64,000 nucleotides of DNA from Megamerina dolium (Eukaryota; Arthropoda; Insecta; Diptera; Megamerinidae). The notes below the pieces were generated by a model. It was given only the letters and a program-made list of their open reading frames with translations. It ran no database searches and was not told where the DNA came from. This document shows positions 10,040-21,182 of the stretch, one piece after another. The DNA lies in assembly GCA_963854835.1 (NCBI GenBank), contig OY978525.1, positions 71,475,628 to 71,539,627 of the forward strand. Reading direction: 5' to 3'. The position numbers and the translations under genes are program-made. Numbering within the stretch: position 1 is the stretch's first letter; each line of letters opens with the position of its first letter.

Positions 10040-10830
10040 CATCTTAAGCAAAGAAGTACGGAAACTATTAAATAGAGCCAAGCGAAATAACGACTGGCAG
10101 ACCTACTCCGAAGCTCTCACCAAATACAATAAGGAAAAAAAAGCCAAAAGGGAATCCTTCAAACGCTTCTGCGAGGACATGATCGACGCGAACTCAAGCT
10201 GCATGCTACAGAAGATTCCCTCAGTTCATAAACCCCGTCCAATTGGATCATTGACTAACGAACAGGGGTTAACCACAAGTAGTGCGCAGGACACATGGAC
10301 CCTGCTCACTAAAGCTCACTTTTCGGGGTCGGAAAATAATTATAATAAAATAAAAATAATTATAGTACTTGACAGGCTCACTGCCCCAGTATGGAGGACT
10401 GAAAATTGTGCAATCTTATCTGCAAACGTTCGATTGTAGAGTGGGCACTAGGAACATTCTCCCCATATAAGTCGGCGGGAAAAGATAAAATCTTCCCATC
10501 ACTTTTTCAGAGAGGACTGGGCAGTCTCTCGCCTAGGCCAGTAACCCTAATGTCGTGTATACGTAAAGAAATGGAAAAGGTTATAGAGAGATATCTCAGC
10601 AATGAAATCCTTATCAGAAATTCTCTAAGCACACACCAACACACTTATCGAAGGGGCAGATCTACGAAAACAGCCCTATGTGCTCTATTCAGCAAAATCG
10701 AAAAAAAGCCTCGATGAAAAAGAAATCTGCCTTGTAGGTCTCATAGACATAGAGGGAGCCTTGAATACCTATAAAACTATAGAATCAGCTTTGCAGGTAT
10801 TTCAAGTGCCAACTGTGCTTAACAGATGGA
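10040..10830 (+). pseudogene. Reverse transcriptase fingers/palm start (LOA/R1-type)
   Basis: Readable pieces in changing frames are LNRAKRNNDWQTYSEAL (linker), SPYKSAGKDKIFPSLFQRG, RPVTLMSCIRKEMEKVIERY (RT motif 0-1), HTYRRGRSTKTAL and LVGLIDIEGALNTYKTI, where IDIEGA holds the first catalytic Asp. The typical next motif LNRWI ends the homology at about 10830. Several frameshifts make it non-coding. Confidence 0.75.
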
Positions 10831-10890
10831 TTTCCCCTTCCCTATTTTCCGACCCCTTCCCTTCCCTTTCCAGTAATCATACTTCCCATG

Positions 10891-11080
10891 GCTGGATTAA
10901 GGTGTTATACGATCCGTGCCGAGAACTGGGGCCCCAGTTTTAAAAATAGCCCAGTCGCTAACGGAGTACACGGATAACTGGTGCCCTCCGTATTAGCTAG
11001 CCTTATCTGTGTTACGCAGATCTCTATACAGATGGACCATCGCCTTCTCCGCAACTCGTGGGAATCATATGGAGACAACA
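10891..11080 (+). repeat. 5'-leader fragment of LOA-like family (matches 33491-33680)
   Basis: GCTGGATTAAGGTGTTAT, AAATAGCCCAGT, CCTCCGT and a CGCAACTC block recur in the same order and spacing at 33491-33680, within the leader of the longer LOA-like copy. The two are clearly related but diverged. DNA from 11081 to 11640 is not recognised; it has no supported gene. Confidence 0.75.
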
Positions 11081-11639
11081 CACAATTAAAAAAAAAACAA
11101 CAAAAGAGTCCGATTCTCTTACAAAGCCAACAAAATCGGTAGTGGCGGCGAAAGCCCAGAGGGATAGACCAGGACTGAGAATCTCCTGAGTACAAGTTCG
11201 AGCGAAAGCTTGCCAAAATCAACCAGCAGAGGTCTTTAATCCACTGACGGTAGATCATCCTGGAACACTATTAATCATTCGAGAAGTAGATTGGCATCAA
11301 GGCAACGTTAAGCTAGTTGCTAGTTAAGCCGGTTCCGATCAATGCACGCTCGATCTTTTCAGAATAGCTATAACAAGGGTTGCTGAGGTAAGGCCAGGTG
11401 CACATCCGGAGGTGATAGAGAAATACACTATTGCTGTGTACTATTATTCCACAACACTCACTAAGTACCTAACGGCTAGACTCAAGAATGTAACGCACAA
11501 GATTCGCACCAAGACCTAAGCTCCTAAATATCCTTCAAGACTATCACACTAGTTATCTGAAATAAAACAAGTATACTTTATCAATTATACGATACTTGCG
11601 ATTTTGGGTTTTCGCTTTATTCCTGGTATTACTTTCAAC

Positions 11640-11745
11640 ATTACACTTTTACACTAATACTGGAGGGCCTCGTAAGGATCGCAGTATTCTACAATTTCTT
11701 ACACTATAGCACTTCACAACTTGGTACAAGACTCACAACTCAAAA
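11640..11745. repeat. Dispersed repeat R1, copy 2
   Basis: Second copy of the approximately 100-bp block at 3222-3325, again with ACTAATACTGGAGGGCCTCG, TAAGGATCGCAGTATT and CACTTCACAACTT. On the opposite strand the sequence just beyond it contains AATAAA, so it may be an LTR R/U5-like or 3'-UTR piece of an unidentified element. Confidence 0.7.
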
Positions 11746-11828
11746 GCGCCTGCCTCCCGCAACCTGGCAGCTCATATACCATTTCTCTAATACTAGTCAC
11801 ATATCAACCTACCCACGTACCGGCATAT

Positions 11829-11990
<162 letters not shown>

Positions 11991-13550
11991 CAGCTACTCA
12001 CACTCAAAGTGGGACACAAGAAACATTTTATAAGTTTCGATTTCAAAGCGATAAATAAAAAAATCTATTACAAAAACACATCGGTATGTTATATTGTTTA
12101 TCTTTTTATTCAATTATAAAGTAAAAAAACCAAAACAAATTTCATTTCAAACAAAACAAAAATTATTTTTAAAATTGTTTACTTTCTTTTCAATAAAAAC
12201 AGCTCACATATAAAGTGGGACAGTAAAACAAACCGTTAAATTGCTTTAAAAAAAACATTCAAAAGTGCATTTTTCAATATTTTGTTGATTTACCGTTGCT
12301 GGAAATCACAGCTTGAATGCGTCGAGGTACACTTTCAACTAATTTTTTACAAAAAGACGGTTCAATATCTTCCCACTCCTCTTTAACCACCTGTTTCAGC
12401 TCTGCAATATTCTTCGAACGGCGTTTTGCTACTCGTTTTTTAAGTTCAGCCCACAAATGTTCAATAACATTTAAATCTGGCGATTGTGCTGGTGTTTCTA
12501 ATACTTTTGGGCAGTGATAAAGATTCCAGTTCCGAGCAATCCATGATTTGTGTTTAGGATCGTTATCCTGGTAGAACACAAAATCTTCTTTTATGCCGAG
12601 CTTTTCTGCACCGGACACAACGTTCGCTTTTAAAAGCTCAACATAAGATTTTGCATTCATTGTGCCCTCTATGAAATGAATGTTTCCTACACCAGACTCC
12701 GCCATGCAGCCCCACAGCATTAGACTCTTACCACCAAACTTCACAGTTTTCTTTATAGCTTTATCTTGAAGCTCTGCGCGTGGTTTTCTCCAGACCGTAT
12801 GTCTGCCATCGGGGCCAAAAAGATTAATTTTGGTCTCATCAGTAAATAACACCTATTATTGTCAAAATAAATTACTAATAATGTGTGAAATTGGTATAGT
12901 TTCGCTCACCTTTGCCCAATATGCAGCGGGTTTGTTTTCGTGCTCTTTAGCATAGTCATATCTTGCCTGCCGGTTTTTTTCTGATATAAGAGGCTTTCGA
13001 CGACACGATCTTCCATGCAAGTCATTACTTCTAAGGACCCGGCGAACAGTTTCAGCACATATATCAACATTTTTAATGTCCTTTAACTTCCTTTTTAAGT
13101 CAACAGCAGATAAAAGCGGATCATTCTCAATTTCTTTAAGAATAAATCTCTTATCTCTATCAGACAACTTCGAACGATTTGAACAATTTTTTTCTTTATT
13201 CAATATGGTGCCTCGAGCTTTATACCTTTTTATTATGTTAAACACTGTCGACTTCTTTCTGTTAACAATTTTCGCGATATCTCGTATTGAAAGGTCCTTT
13301 TTATAATTATCAATAATTATTTGCCTCACTTCAGGTGTAGTTTGACCACTCGTTGACATAATGCAATTTTTAATCTTCTTAAGACAAAGAAAACCAATAA
13401 CACACTGAATATTTTTGTCAAATTAAAGTCTAAAGACGGAATTTTAACGGAACTTTAACAAAAACTACAACTGTCCCGTTACCATATTGGCAATTCAAAT
13501 TTGCGATTGAGGTTTTTACGGCAGTGTCCCATTTTGAGTGTGAGTAGCTG
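11991..13550 (-). mobile_element. Tc1-like transposon A (apparently complete)
   Basis: The 1560-bp element has 27-bp terminal inverted repeats with one mismatch, beginning CAGCTACTCACACTCAAA at 11991-12017 and inverted at 13524-13550. TA dinucleotides flank both ends, the Tc1/mariner target duplication. A second TIR-like motif, CAGCTCACATATAAAGTGGG, lies about 210 bp inside the left end (12200-12222), suggesting an IR/DR-type end. The transposase is encoded on the minus strand. The intact ends and gene make this one of the youngest-looking elements here. Confidence 0.93.
12274..13359 (-). CDS. Tc1-like transposase, DD34E, with a short intron
   Basis: Two exons (13359-12910 and 12852-12274) are separated by a 57-bp intron. 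The donor is AAG|GTGAGC and the acceptor AATAG|GTG, and the join restores the frame across AYWAK/VLFTDET. The 342-residue product matches usual Tc1-like length. Residues about 1-120 form a paired-like helix-turn-helix DNA-binding region (VRQIIIDNYKKDLSIRDIAK). The RNase H-fold catalytic domain shows FTDET (Asp155), YQDNDPKH (Asp246) and SPDLNVIEHLW (Glu281), with exactly 34 residues between the last two. No stop or frameshift was seen, so it may be functional. The start is the first ATG, about 190 bp inside the TIR. Confidence 0.9.
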
Positions 13551-13556
13551 TATATA

Positions 13557-15204
13557 CAGTGGCTCACAGCTTATTTCGTACAGTGTATATATTTTTATGT
13601 ACATGGCTGTAACATCGAAACTAAAAAACTTATCGATAAGTTTTGAATGTAGATGTCTGTGTATGTGTTTAGTAAACCTAATAAGAAAACGGGGAACCCC
13701 AAAAATTTTTCTTTTTGTTATGCAAGAGAGAAAAACTATTGATCAGCTGATTTTCAGCTCACATCTTATTTCGTACACAAACTTCAATGTAGGTAAGTTT
13801 CATTCTGCCGCGCAGTTACAAAGTTTTTTTGAATTGTATGAGTTTTTGGACCTTTTTAACTATTATAACAATTTTTATTATTATTATTTTAAATAGTTAA
13901 AGTGCTGTAAATTAAACATTTAGCTTTATGGGTCATCGTACAACGATGGAACAGCGTAAACTGGTAATTAACCATTTTAGGAAAGGTCAGAGTGTGCAAA
14001 AAATTGCTGAAATGACAAATTTAAGTGCCTCAACTGTCCAATACATCATTCAACGCTTCGTTCGCGAAAATCGGTTGGAGAACAAGGGCAGAGAAGCACC
14101 TAATAAGATTTTCAACGCATCAGACGAGCGTTATATTGTACGAAAAATTAAGAAAAATCCAAAGTTATCCGCTCCGAAGTTGGCTGCAGAGGTTCAGCGT
14201 GAAATAGGAAAATCATCCAGTGCTGAAACTGTCCGACGTGTGCTGCGCAATCATGACTTGAACGGTCGAGTAGCCCGAAAGAAACCATTAATTTCGAAAA
14301 TGAATATACAACGCCGACTTGACTTCGCCAAAGAGCATATTATTAATACTCCTGCGTTCTGGAATACCGTTATTTTCGCGGATGAGTCTAAGTTTAATAT
14401 TTTTGGCTCGGACGGAATGTCATATGTTTGGCGTAAAGCTAATACCGAGCTAAACAAGGAGAACCTTAAGCCCACAGTGAAGCATGGTGGCGGTAGCGTG
14501 ATGGTTTGGGCCTGTATGTCAGCAGCCGGAGTAGGTGAATTGGTTTTTATTGAGGGAACAATGGACAAAATGAAGTACCTCGAGATTCTGAAAAACAATT
14601 TACTTCAAAGTGCAGACAAACTGGGTTTGCGGGAAGAATTTCGGTATTACCAAGATAATGACCCAAAACATAAATCTGGGATTGTGCAATCTTGGCTTAT
14701 TTGAACTGCTCACACTTGATGTCTCCACCACCACAGTCACCTGACATGAATGTGATTGAAAATCTTTAGTCTATTTTGGACAATAAAATAAGAACACACA
14801 AGATTTCTAATAAGCAAGACCTAAAGAAGGTACTGATGGAGGAATGGAAAAAAATCACACCAGACATCACTCAAAAATTGGTGGATTCAATGCCAAGTAG
14901 ACTCCAGGCTGTCATTAACGCTAAGGGATGTCATACTAAATATTAAAATCAACTTACTTTGTTTTTAGTTTGAACTTAAAGAGACTGTACGAAATAAGCT
15001 GTGACATGAATTTTCCTATTTTTTTCTTATTTTATTTTTTTATAGTGTCAAACACTAAAATTTTGAAAAAGTAAATTTTGGAAAATAAAAAACAAACCTT
15101 CCTTTCAAAAATGGCATTTATATTTTGTTCAAATTTTTGCTATATTAGGAATTACGACTGCAGCAATTTTTAAACTGTCACTGTACGAAATAAGCTGGGA
15201 GCCA

Positions 15205-15207
<3 letters not shown>
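13557..15207 (+). mobile_element. Tc1-like transposon B, copy 1
   Basis: A 1651-bp element with 29-bp terminal repeats (one mismatch) containing CAGCTTATTTCGTACAGTG, flanked by TA. Inner copies of the repeat occur at 13755-13778 and 14985-15005, giving the IR/DR arrangement with two transposase-binding-type repeats per end. It lies directly beside Tc1-A, with only TATATA (13551-13556) between them. A second copy of the family is at 61093-62744. Confidence 0.93.
13928..14946 (+). pseudogene. Tc1-like transposase B1 (frameshift and nonsense)
   Basis: The frame opens at ATG 13928 with an HTH region (LVINHFRKGQSVQKIAEMTN) and includes FADESKFNIFG (first catalytic Asp) and YQDNDPKHKSG (second). 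A one-base deletion near 14700 shifts the frame. The remaining C-terminus with SPDMNVIEN (catalytic Glu, DD34E spacing when aligned) runs on to the stop at 14944-14946 and also contains TAG in place of the Trp codon after ENL near 14767. Copy 61355-62373 lacks both lesions but has a different one. The protein family is Tc1-like but clearly different from Tc1-A. Confidence 0.9.
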
Positions 15208-15262
<55 letters not shown>

Positions 15263-15276
15263 GTATATATATATAT

Positions 15277-15352
<76 letters not shown>
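15208..15352. repeat. (TA)n microsatellite, right part / SINE tail
   Basis: About 145 bp of TA repeats joining the right end of Tc1-B to the 3' end of a minus-strand SINE. It may have begun as the SINE's simple-sequence tail and expanded. Confidence 0.9.
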
Positions 15353-15357
<5 letters not shown>

Positions 15358-15697
15358 GCACGTAAAGCCCCGAAGGGCTCATTGGCCGAGCTTCTCTTCC
15401 ATTGCTGTTGTGTGTGTTAAATTTGGACAGTATTAGAAGGGACCTACTTATTTTAGCCGGATCCGAACGGCAGAACCCTTGTGACATCACTTTTTCTGGG
15501 CTTTGTCACACAGTTATTTTAGCAGCTTTTTCATGGCAAGTTGTTACTGCCGGAAGAATTACCAATTGCTTGCCGACAGGTGGGTACCGTTCGAAAGAAA
15601 AATCTTTTCGATATTAAATTTGTTATGCATCAGCCGGGGATTGAACCACGACCTACAGATCAGAAGGCCAACACACTAACCACTGAGCCACGGCATA
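15353..15697 (-). mobile_element. tRNA-derived SINE
   Basis: On the minus strand the first 70 bases (15694-15625) look like a tRNA, with an A-box-like TGGCTCAGTGGT (15690-15679) and a B-box GGTTCAATCC (15647-15638) at tRNA-like spacing. These are internal RNA polymerase III promoter elements. A tRNA-unrelated body of about 270 bp follows and ends in CGGGGCTTTACGTGCCACAC before a (TA)n tail. This head-body-tail plan defines tRNA-derived SINEs. It encodes no protein; the family name is unknown to me, and the parent tRNA is uncertain (an Arg-like anticodon arm is possible). Confidence 0.8.
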
Positions 15698-16129
15698 TAA
15701 CATACAATAATATATTCACACCACATGTGTGTATGTATGTAAGTTTGTACGTATGTACACGATCGATGCACTCTACATATGCGTATGTATGCACCCATTA
15801 TGTGAGAAAACAACTTTTTGATATTCACACACATGAGTAGTCCACCTGAGTTTAGTTATCATGGAATGTCTGAACATGTATGTTTACACAGTTATGCTTA
15901 CGTAAGTGCAGAACTACGAATTGTGTGGGAAAATGCTTTGTCAGCATTTTCACACCCAACTGCAACTCAGTTGGCTCAATGTTCTTGCATTCCATAATTA
16001 TAAGTAATATTAATATGGATTGTGTATCACAACTTCGAGCAATGTTGGTATATGTATGGATAAACATGTATTTCACAATTTCGGGAAATATGTCGCGAGG
16101 CAAAATATTCATATGTGCATATTTCATAT
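15698..16129. other. Unassigned spacer
   Basis: No supported gene. It contains GTATGTATGTA-type low-complexity sequence near 15730-15790 and then leads into the LOA-like ORF1 homology. Confidence 0.5.
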
Positions 16130-16503
16130 TTTGGCTCGCAACACTATTCCTAGTAGACCGCGTACATCGGCCTGGATCCCAGCGGAACCTAGTGACCCGA
16201 GAGTCATTCTTCAAAGCATTAAGTTGTGCAACCCAAACCTTCCAACAAACAACTGGAGAGTAGTCCGGGTGGATGAAGAGAAGAAAGGGACATACCGGAG
16301 GACGACTATAATCGTTAACAAAGAGTCACGGGAATTCCTGCCGAAATCCAGTGGTTTCATTAACTACTGTTTCTCGCAGATCAACCTCCGCATCTACAGG
16401 AAAGACGACCTTGGAACAAACGCAGATAATCAGTCTGCGTCAGCTCCAAAAGGCTTGTGCGGCAAGATTCGCGTGATTCGTTCTCTTCAGCATCTGAGGT
16501 TCT
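16130..16503 (+). pseudogene. ORF1 C-terminal domain (DUF4780-like)
   Basis: The readable stretch from about residue 45 of the open frame, PSDPRVILQSIKLCNPNLP through NNWRVVRVDEEKKGTYRRTT, FINYCFSQINLRIYRKD, matches the DUF4780-type nucleic-acid-binding domain of LOA/R1-group ORF1 proteins. There is no initiating ATG connected to it; the N-terminus is lost. It was presumably an RNA-binding chaperone of the element's RNP. Confidence 0.65.
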
Positions 16504-16598
16504 AGGATATGTAAACCGGATCATGCTGGAGGACGAACTGCTCGAGTCTAAAGATTATGAAGCAGACATCACTGTCGTGGAAGCAAATGTGACCACTG

Positions 16599-17260
16599 AT
16601 GGCGGTGATGCTTCGTTGTGTGCAGATAAATCTGCTTAAGTCTAAGGCGGCCACAGCCGCTCTGATCTTCCGCTTGGAATCACAAGCAGAGGACATCGTC
16701 CTCATTCAGGAACCGTGGACCGTAAGGAACACGGTTTGTGGACTGGGACCCCAAAGAATAGATTGGTATATACGAGAAACACAGGTAGACCTAGGCCTTG
16801 TATGCTTCTGAAGAATTCAATAACTTTTCTCTTACAGATATTTGGATACAACAGTGGTATGTGCCGAGAATATAGGTAAACGATGCCAGTTTGCATCAGC
16901 CTACCACGCACACGACCACCAGGAACCACCACCTCCGAATAACATAAAGCGTCTGACCGAAGATGCCAAAAAATTCCAAACTGAGCTTATACTGGCATGC
17001 GACGCCAACGCTCACCACACGGTTTGAGGAAGCAGGGATATTACTGACAGAGGTGAGTCACTGCTTAATCATATCCTTACAACAAATCTGGTAGTATGTA
17101 ATAGGGGCGAAATTCCCATTTTTACAACAAGAAATTCTTGCATAACCTTTTAATTCGAGGGCATTGTAGACCACATAAAAAATTGGAAAGTACTAGATCA
17201 GCACTCCTCTTCTGATCATAGGTACATACAGTGTGCTATAGATTACAAACCTCCAACCCC
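16599..17260 (+). pseudogene. AP endonuclease, LOA-like, broken
   Basis: LRCVQINLLKSKAATAAL and EDIVLIQEPW (catalytic Glu region) open the domain. QFASAYHAHDHQEPPPP and LILACDANAHHTV follow in another frame, then ITDRGESLLNHIL and SSDHRYIQCAID (catalytic SDH). At least two frameshifts or stops interrupt it (about 16810 and 17027). All key motifs remain visible, so the decay is moderate. Confidence 0.8.
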
Positions 17261-17717
17261 ATCAATCTTTAGGAACCCTAAAGAGACGAACTGGTCCCGC
17301 TTTAAGGAGCTAGTTAGCTCCAACCTTTCGGAAGCACCTTCCGCACAAACTATCACAAACCATGTAGGCACCACAGTCCAGTGCCTTTCTAAAAGCCTAC
17401 ACAGGGTATACAAATTGTCCTGCCCTAAACGAAAAAAATGGGTGAATCAAAAACATCCACGGTGGAATCATAAACTCGGCACTTTGAAAAAAGAATACTG
17501 CAAGCTCTACAATCGAGCCAAAAGCTCTCACCTAGACTTAGATTGGCCAGGTTATAAATCGGCCTTCAGAAAATACAAATACGACCTCAGGAAATGTCAA
17601 AAGAATCCTGGAGGAGCTTCTGTGATGATATATAAGATACTTCTGAGGCCTCCAAAGCCACCCATACTCCAAGTCCAAGTCCAACTAAATAAAACCTTCA
17701 ATTTAATGCAAAAGTAA
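17261..17717 (+). pseudogene. RT linker region (LOA-like)
   Basis: Following the endonuclease, NPKETNWSRFKELV, HPRWNHKLGTLKKEYCKLY and the Trp/Lys-rich helix RKYKYDLRKCQKN are typical of the linker between endonuclease and RT in this group. The RT motifs themselves are missing; after about 17630 the frame is lost and a (TA)n tract begins. Confidence 0.65.
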
Positions 17718-17737
17718 TGGATTTGTTTTTACTAGAT

Positions 17738-17900
<163 letters not shown>

Positions 17901-18589
17901 CATAACAATAGACAACTTCAATTTTGTTAATTTTACTTGGGAATAAAATATGTTAATTTTTTAATACCGCTTTATTTAAATACGATAATTAAAAGATGAC
18001 GATGACTAATCGGATAAATGTAGAAATTTCGTGGGGATTCTAATTTATTTAAAAAAATTAAATGAAGTTATTTTTTCTAAATAATACGATATAAATTATT
18101 TTTAATACCAAGAATCACGTTTATCTATATTTCATTTGATCTTAAAATAAGTATGTTTTTCCTACGTTTTCATAGAAATACAACATTGAGCTTGGGAAGT
18201 GGCAAGACATGCCTGTCACTACGTACAGCACCTTTTATTATTCCATTATGAAGCACAACAATATTCAGCTCGAAAAGAATAAAATTGACAAATGTGTGCT
18301 GGAAAAACTATTAATCGATTTATTTTTCACGTCTTTAAATTATACAGTTTGTTCGTATTTTGTATATTTTTTTTTTATTTGGGTATTAGCAAATCGACAA
18401 TTCTCGTTTTATGGTACAATTTTTTAAACTCTTATTCTTCATTTCAATTATATAATTAAACTCTTCGTAATACGGCATTCAATAAATAGGAAATTAATTT
18501 TTATTAATTCTTTTTTATTCTTAATTAAATTGATATTTATAATTATTTAATTATTTTTTAATATTCATATATGTATACATACGTGCACA

Positions 18590-18890
18590 ATAAAACTTGT
18601 AATGAAAACACGAAACCACTTCGCTTTTCTTTACATATTTGGGTCCAGAGCTTTTACACTTAGGCAACCTCTGGTCACTTTAGGTTACTTACATATTTTC
18701 GCGGTATATTTACTTCTTCTAATGTTTTTGATTATAAAGTAATCAATATTGCTTATTTTATAATTTTACATAAATGTTCGCAATTTTATTTACCTGCTGT
18801 ATGGGATTTGACACTTATTACTTGCCTACTATTCGTACTGTTTCATTTATGAGGTCACAAGGCGAAATCTTTATTTCTTTGCGGTATCAT
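18590..18890. repeat. Dispersed direct repeat R2, copy 1
   Basis: About 300 bp shared with 20517-20825 in the same orientation. Common blocks include GGTCACTTTAGGTTAC, TGCCTACTATTCGTACTGTT and ACTTAGGCAAC. The copies have diverged (several small indels). The sequence between them (18891-20516) has no supported gene; it holds a short (CT)n tract near 19489-19508 and several T-rich runs. Confidence 0.75.
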
Positions 18891-20516
18891 TGTACTTGTC
18901 AACCATCTCTATCGATGCGAGGCGGAGCAAACACATCCTGTGCGTGACATGTCGTACGATCTGTCGCGTGTTGCCGAATCGACAACGCCAGATGACGAGA
19001 CTCTGATACTGGTGTAAAAAAGTAATAATAATCAAAAAGAAAGAATAAACAAATGCATTTGGTGGAACGCATGTTCGTATCATAGTACCCTCTGAAAATA
19101 AGCATTTATACTACAATAGGAAGAGATGTAGTTAAACAACTAACTAAACAATTGTTGTGTATGTACATAAGTATTTTATATACAAAACGATGTCATTATA
19201 TTTTGATTATATTTTGTGATCACGAGCTTAGAGTTGATACCTCCCATCCTGGTGCTTTTGATCCTTTGTAATGTCAGTGAGTTGGGAGCTCCCCTTGAAA
19301 TGCAGTCTTTGCTAGGTGAAGGTAATTTTTGGCTGCTAGGTAAAATTAAAATAATATTATGAAATGTTAAAGTATGTGTCTACGCCAGACACATCGTGCG
19401 CTGTTATGGTGATTAGGAGTGAGTGGACGATCTGGCATCACCGATTATGCCAGTTCTCCACTCACTTCCACCGTTCCCTATTTTTCCGATCTCTCTCTCT
19501 CTCTCTCAATTTCTCTTTATTTTCGTTTTTCTTTTATTTGTCTAGGCCAATTGATTTTCTTATTATTGAGTTTAGTTAGAAATAGATCTCTAAGAAGTAA
19601 AGTTCAAGAGTGCGCGATATTTTAATAACGTAAATTATAATCCTAACATTACTTTTTAATTTAATAAACATCATATTGTCTACCAATACAAGTAGTGTGT
19701 GTGCAAGGTTTTTATATCATTTATCTCGAGAACATATTGTGCGTCAGCCACAAGCACAATAACTTTATTCAACCAGGCAAGCATTTCCACAACGTTGCAG
19801 CTCACCGGCACTCCCGCCCCAGCTATTCATTTTATGTCCTTCGAGCCGGATCGGCTCGCAACGGTGGTAAGATATTGGCTTACCTAGAGGTAGGTGGAAT
19901 ATTCTATAAAGTGCATGTAAATTTGGTCAATTCGCTTTTTTACCAAACAAATGTGGTAATTACCAATTTATACGAATTGGTTTTATCTGCAAACGGCACC
20001 AGTACATAAAAAATTATTGTTGTTTGCTTATGGCAAATAGATAGTGCGAAATTTGCATGCATTTTACGTTCTACAATAGAAAATATATTATAAAAAAAAT
20101 ATACAAAGTATTTTCAACTACGTTTGGCTTTATATAAAACAAAAAAAAAATAAATAAAAATCATTCGACCACGTTGATGTTTTTTGGTTTTTTTTTTTGT
20201 TTTACTGCATTTTTGGGTATTTTTTGGTTATATTGTCGGTCTATATATTTTTTTACAATTATATGGGCATTATAAGTGGTACTACGTACATTATAATTGC
20301 CACATATAATTCGATAATCGACAATATATGTTCTCGTTATTTATCGAACAACCACAGTAAGAAGAACGTTTTAGTTCTTTTTTGTTTTTTTTTTTTTTTG
20401 GGTTTTCTTCATTGCCATTACATGATAGAAATAGTAACTTAGTTTTTATTAATTTTTTTTAATTCTAAATTAATTCTTTTTTAAATTATTGATATAATTA
20501 TTTAATTTTTTAAAAA

Positions 20517-20825
20517 TAAAATTGTAACTAAAACACGAATCCAATTCGCTTTTATTTATATATTTCTATCCATAACTTTTCCACTTAGGCAACTACTGGT
20601 CACTTTAGGTTACATACATATTTTCACGGTATATTTATTTACTTGTTTCTTCTAATATCTTCCATAATGAAGCAATAAATATTGCTTATTTTACAATTTT
20701 TTATAAACGTTCGCAGTTTTATTTACCTTTTGTATGGTATTTTGACACTTCTTATTTGCCTACTATTCGTACTGTTTCGTTTATGACGTTGCAGGGCGCA
20801 ATCTGTATTTCTATCATTCTTGGTA
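20517..20825. repeat. Dispersed direct repeat R2, copy 2
   Basis: Partner of 18590-18890. The spacing of about 1.9 kb and the lack of coding sequence between them would fit a pair of LTRs of a non-autonomous element or a segmental duplication. No TG...CA ends or target duplication were found. The following 20826-21180 is unassigned. Confidence 0.75.
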
Positions 20826-21182
20826 TTCTTTCGTATTAGTTATATTCGGTCTCTCGCGGTAATATACTCTCACTAATTCGCCATAAAAGCAAATTCATAC
20901 TTGTCTAGTGTATGAACATTAAAGTACACAATTAGTGTGTATTTAATATGGGTGTACTAGTATACATACTAACGAAATTTTGATACGCTGATTTTTTTTA
21001 TATACTGATACTCAGTATTCTTAACAATAAGAGACGGCGAAAAATAAGTAATATTTACATTATTTTTTTTTCTGGTATTAGTGTGTACCCTATACCACAA
21101 GCTCTCTATAGAAGGTGTATATACATATTCATATGCAATAGATTCCGAAATCATTGCATAGGGATAAGTTAGAAGACAATAA

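Larger units (their letters stand above)
9381..10840 (+). mobile_element. LOA/R1-group non-LTR fragment (endonuclease and RT fingers)
   Basis: A plus-strand fragment contains the second half of an AP endonuclease followed by the RT linker and fingers/palm start. Frames shift several times (9790, 10180, 10406, 10680). It lacks ORF1, the YADD box, thumb and RNase H. It ends around 10840, where a pyrimidine-rich stretch leads into a separate 5'-leader fragment of a related family at 10891. Confidence 0.75.
16130..17720 (+). mobile_element. LOA-like non-LTR retrotransposon fragment
   Basis: The order is ORF1 C-terminus, endonuclease and RT linker on the plus strand, breaking off at a (TA)n tract at about 17740. 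The ORF1 domain type (DUF4780-like) and the endonuclease match the longer copy at 33.3-39.7 kb in kind. Several frameshifts and stops (about 16505, 17027, 17150, 17640) show decay. No target duplication found. Confidence 0.75.

Noticed and set aside
15625..15694. Possible functional tRNA gene
   Set aside because: Acceptor and T stems do not pair properly and the sequence runs directly into a SINE body with a simple-repeat tail.
19695..20009. Open frames with weak Gag-like text (PAIHFMSFEPDRLATVVRYW)
   Set aside because: Too short and unsupported by neighbouring gag/pol sequence; left as unassigned.
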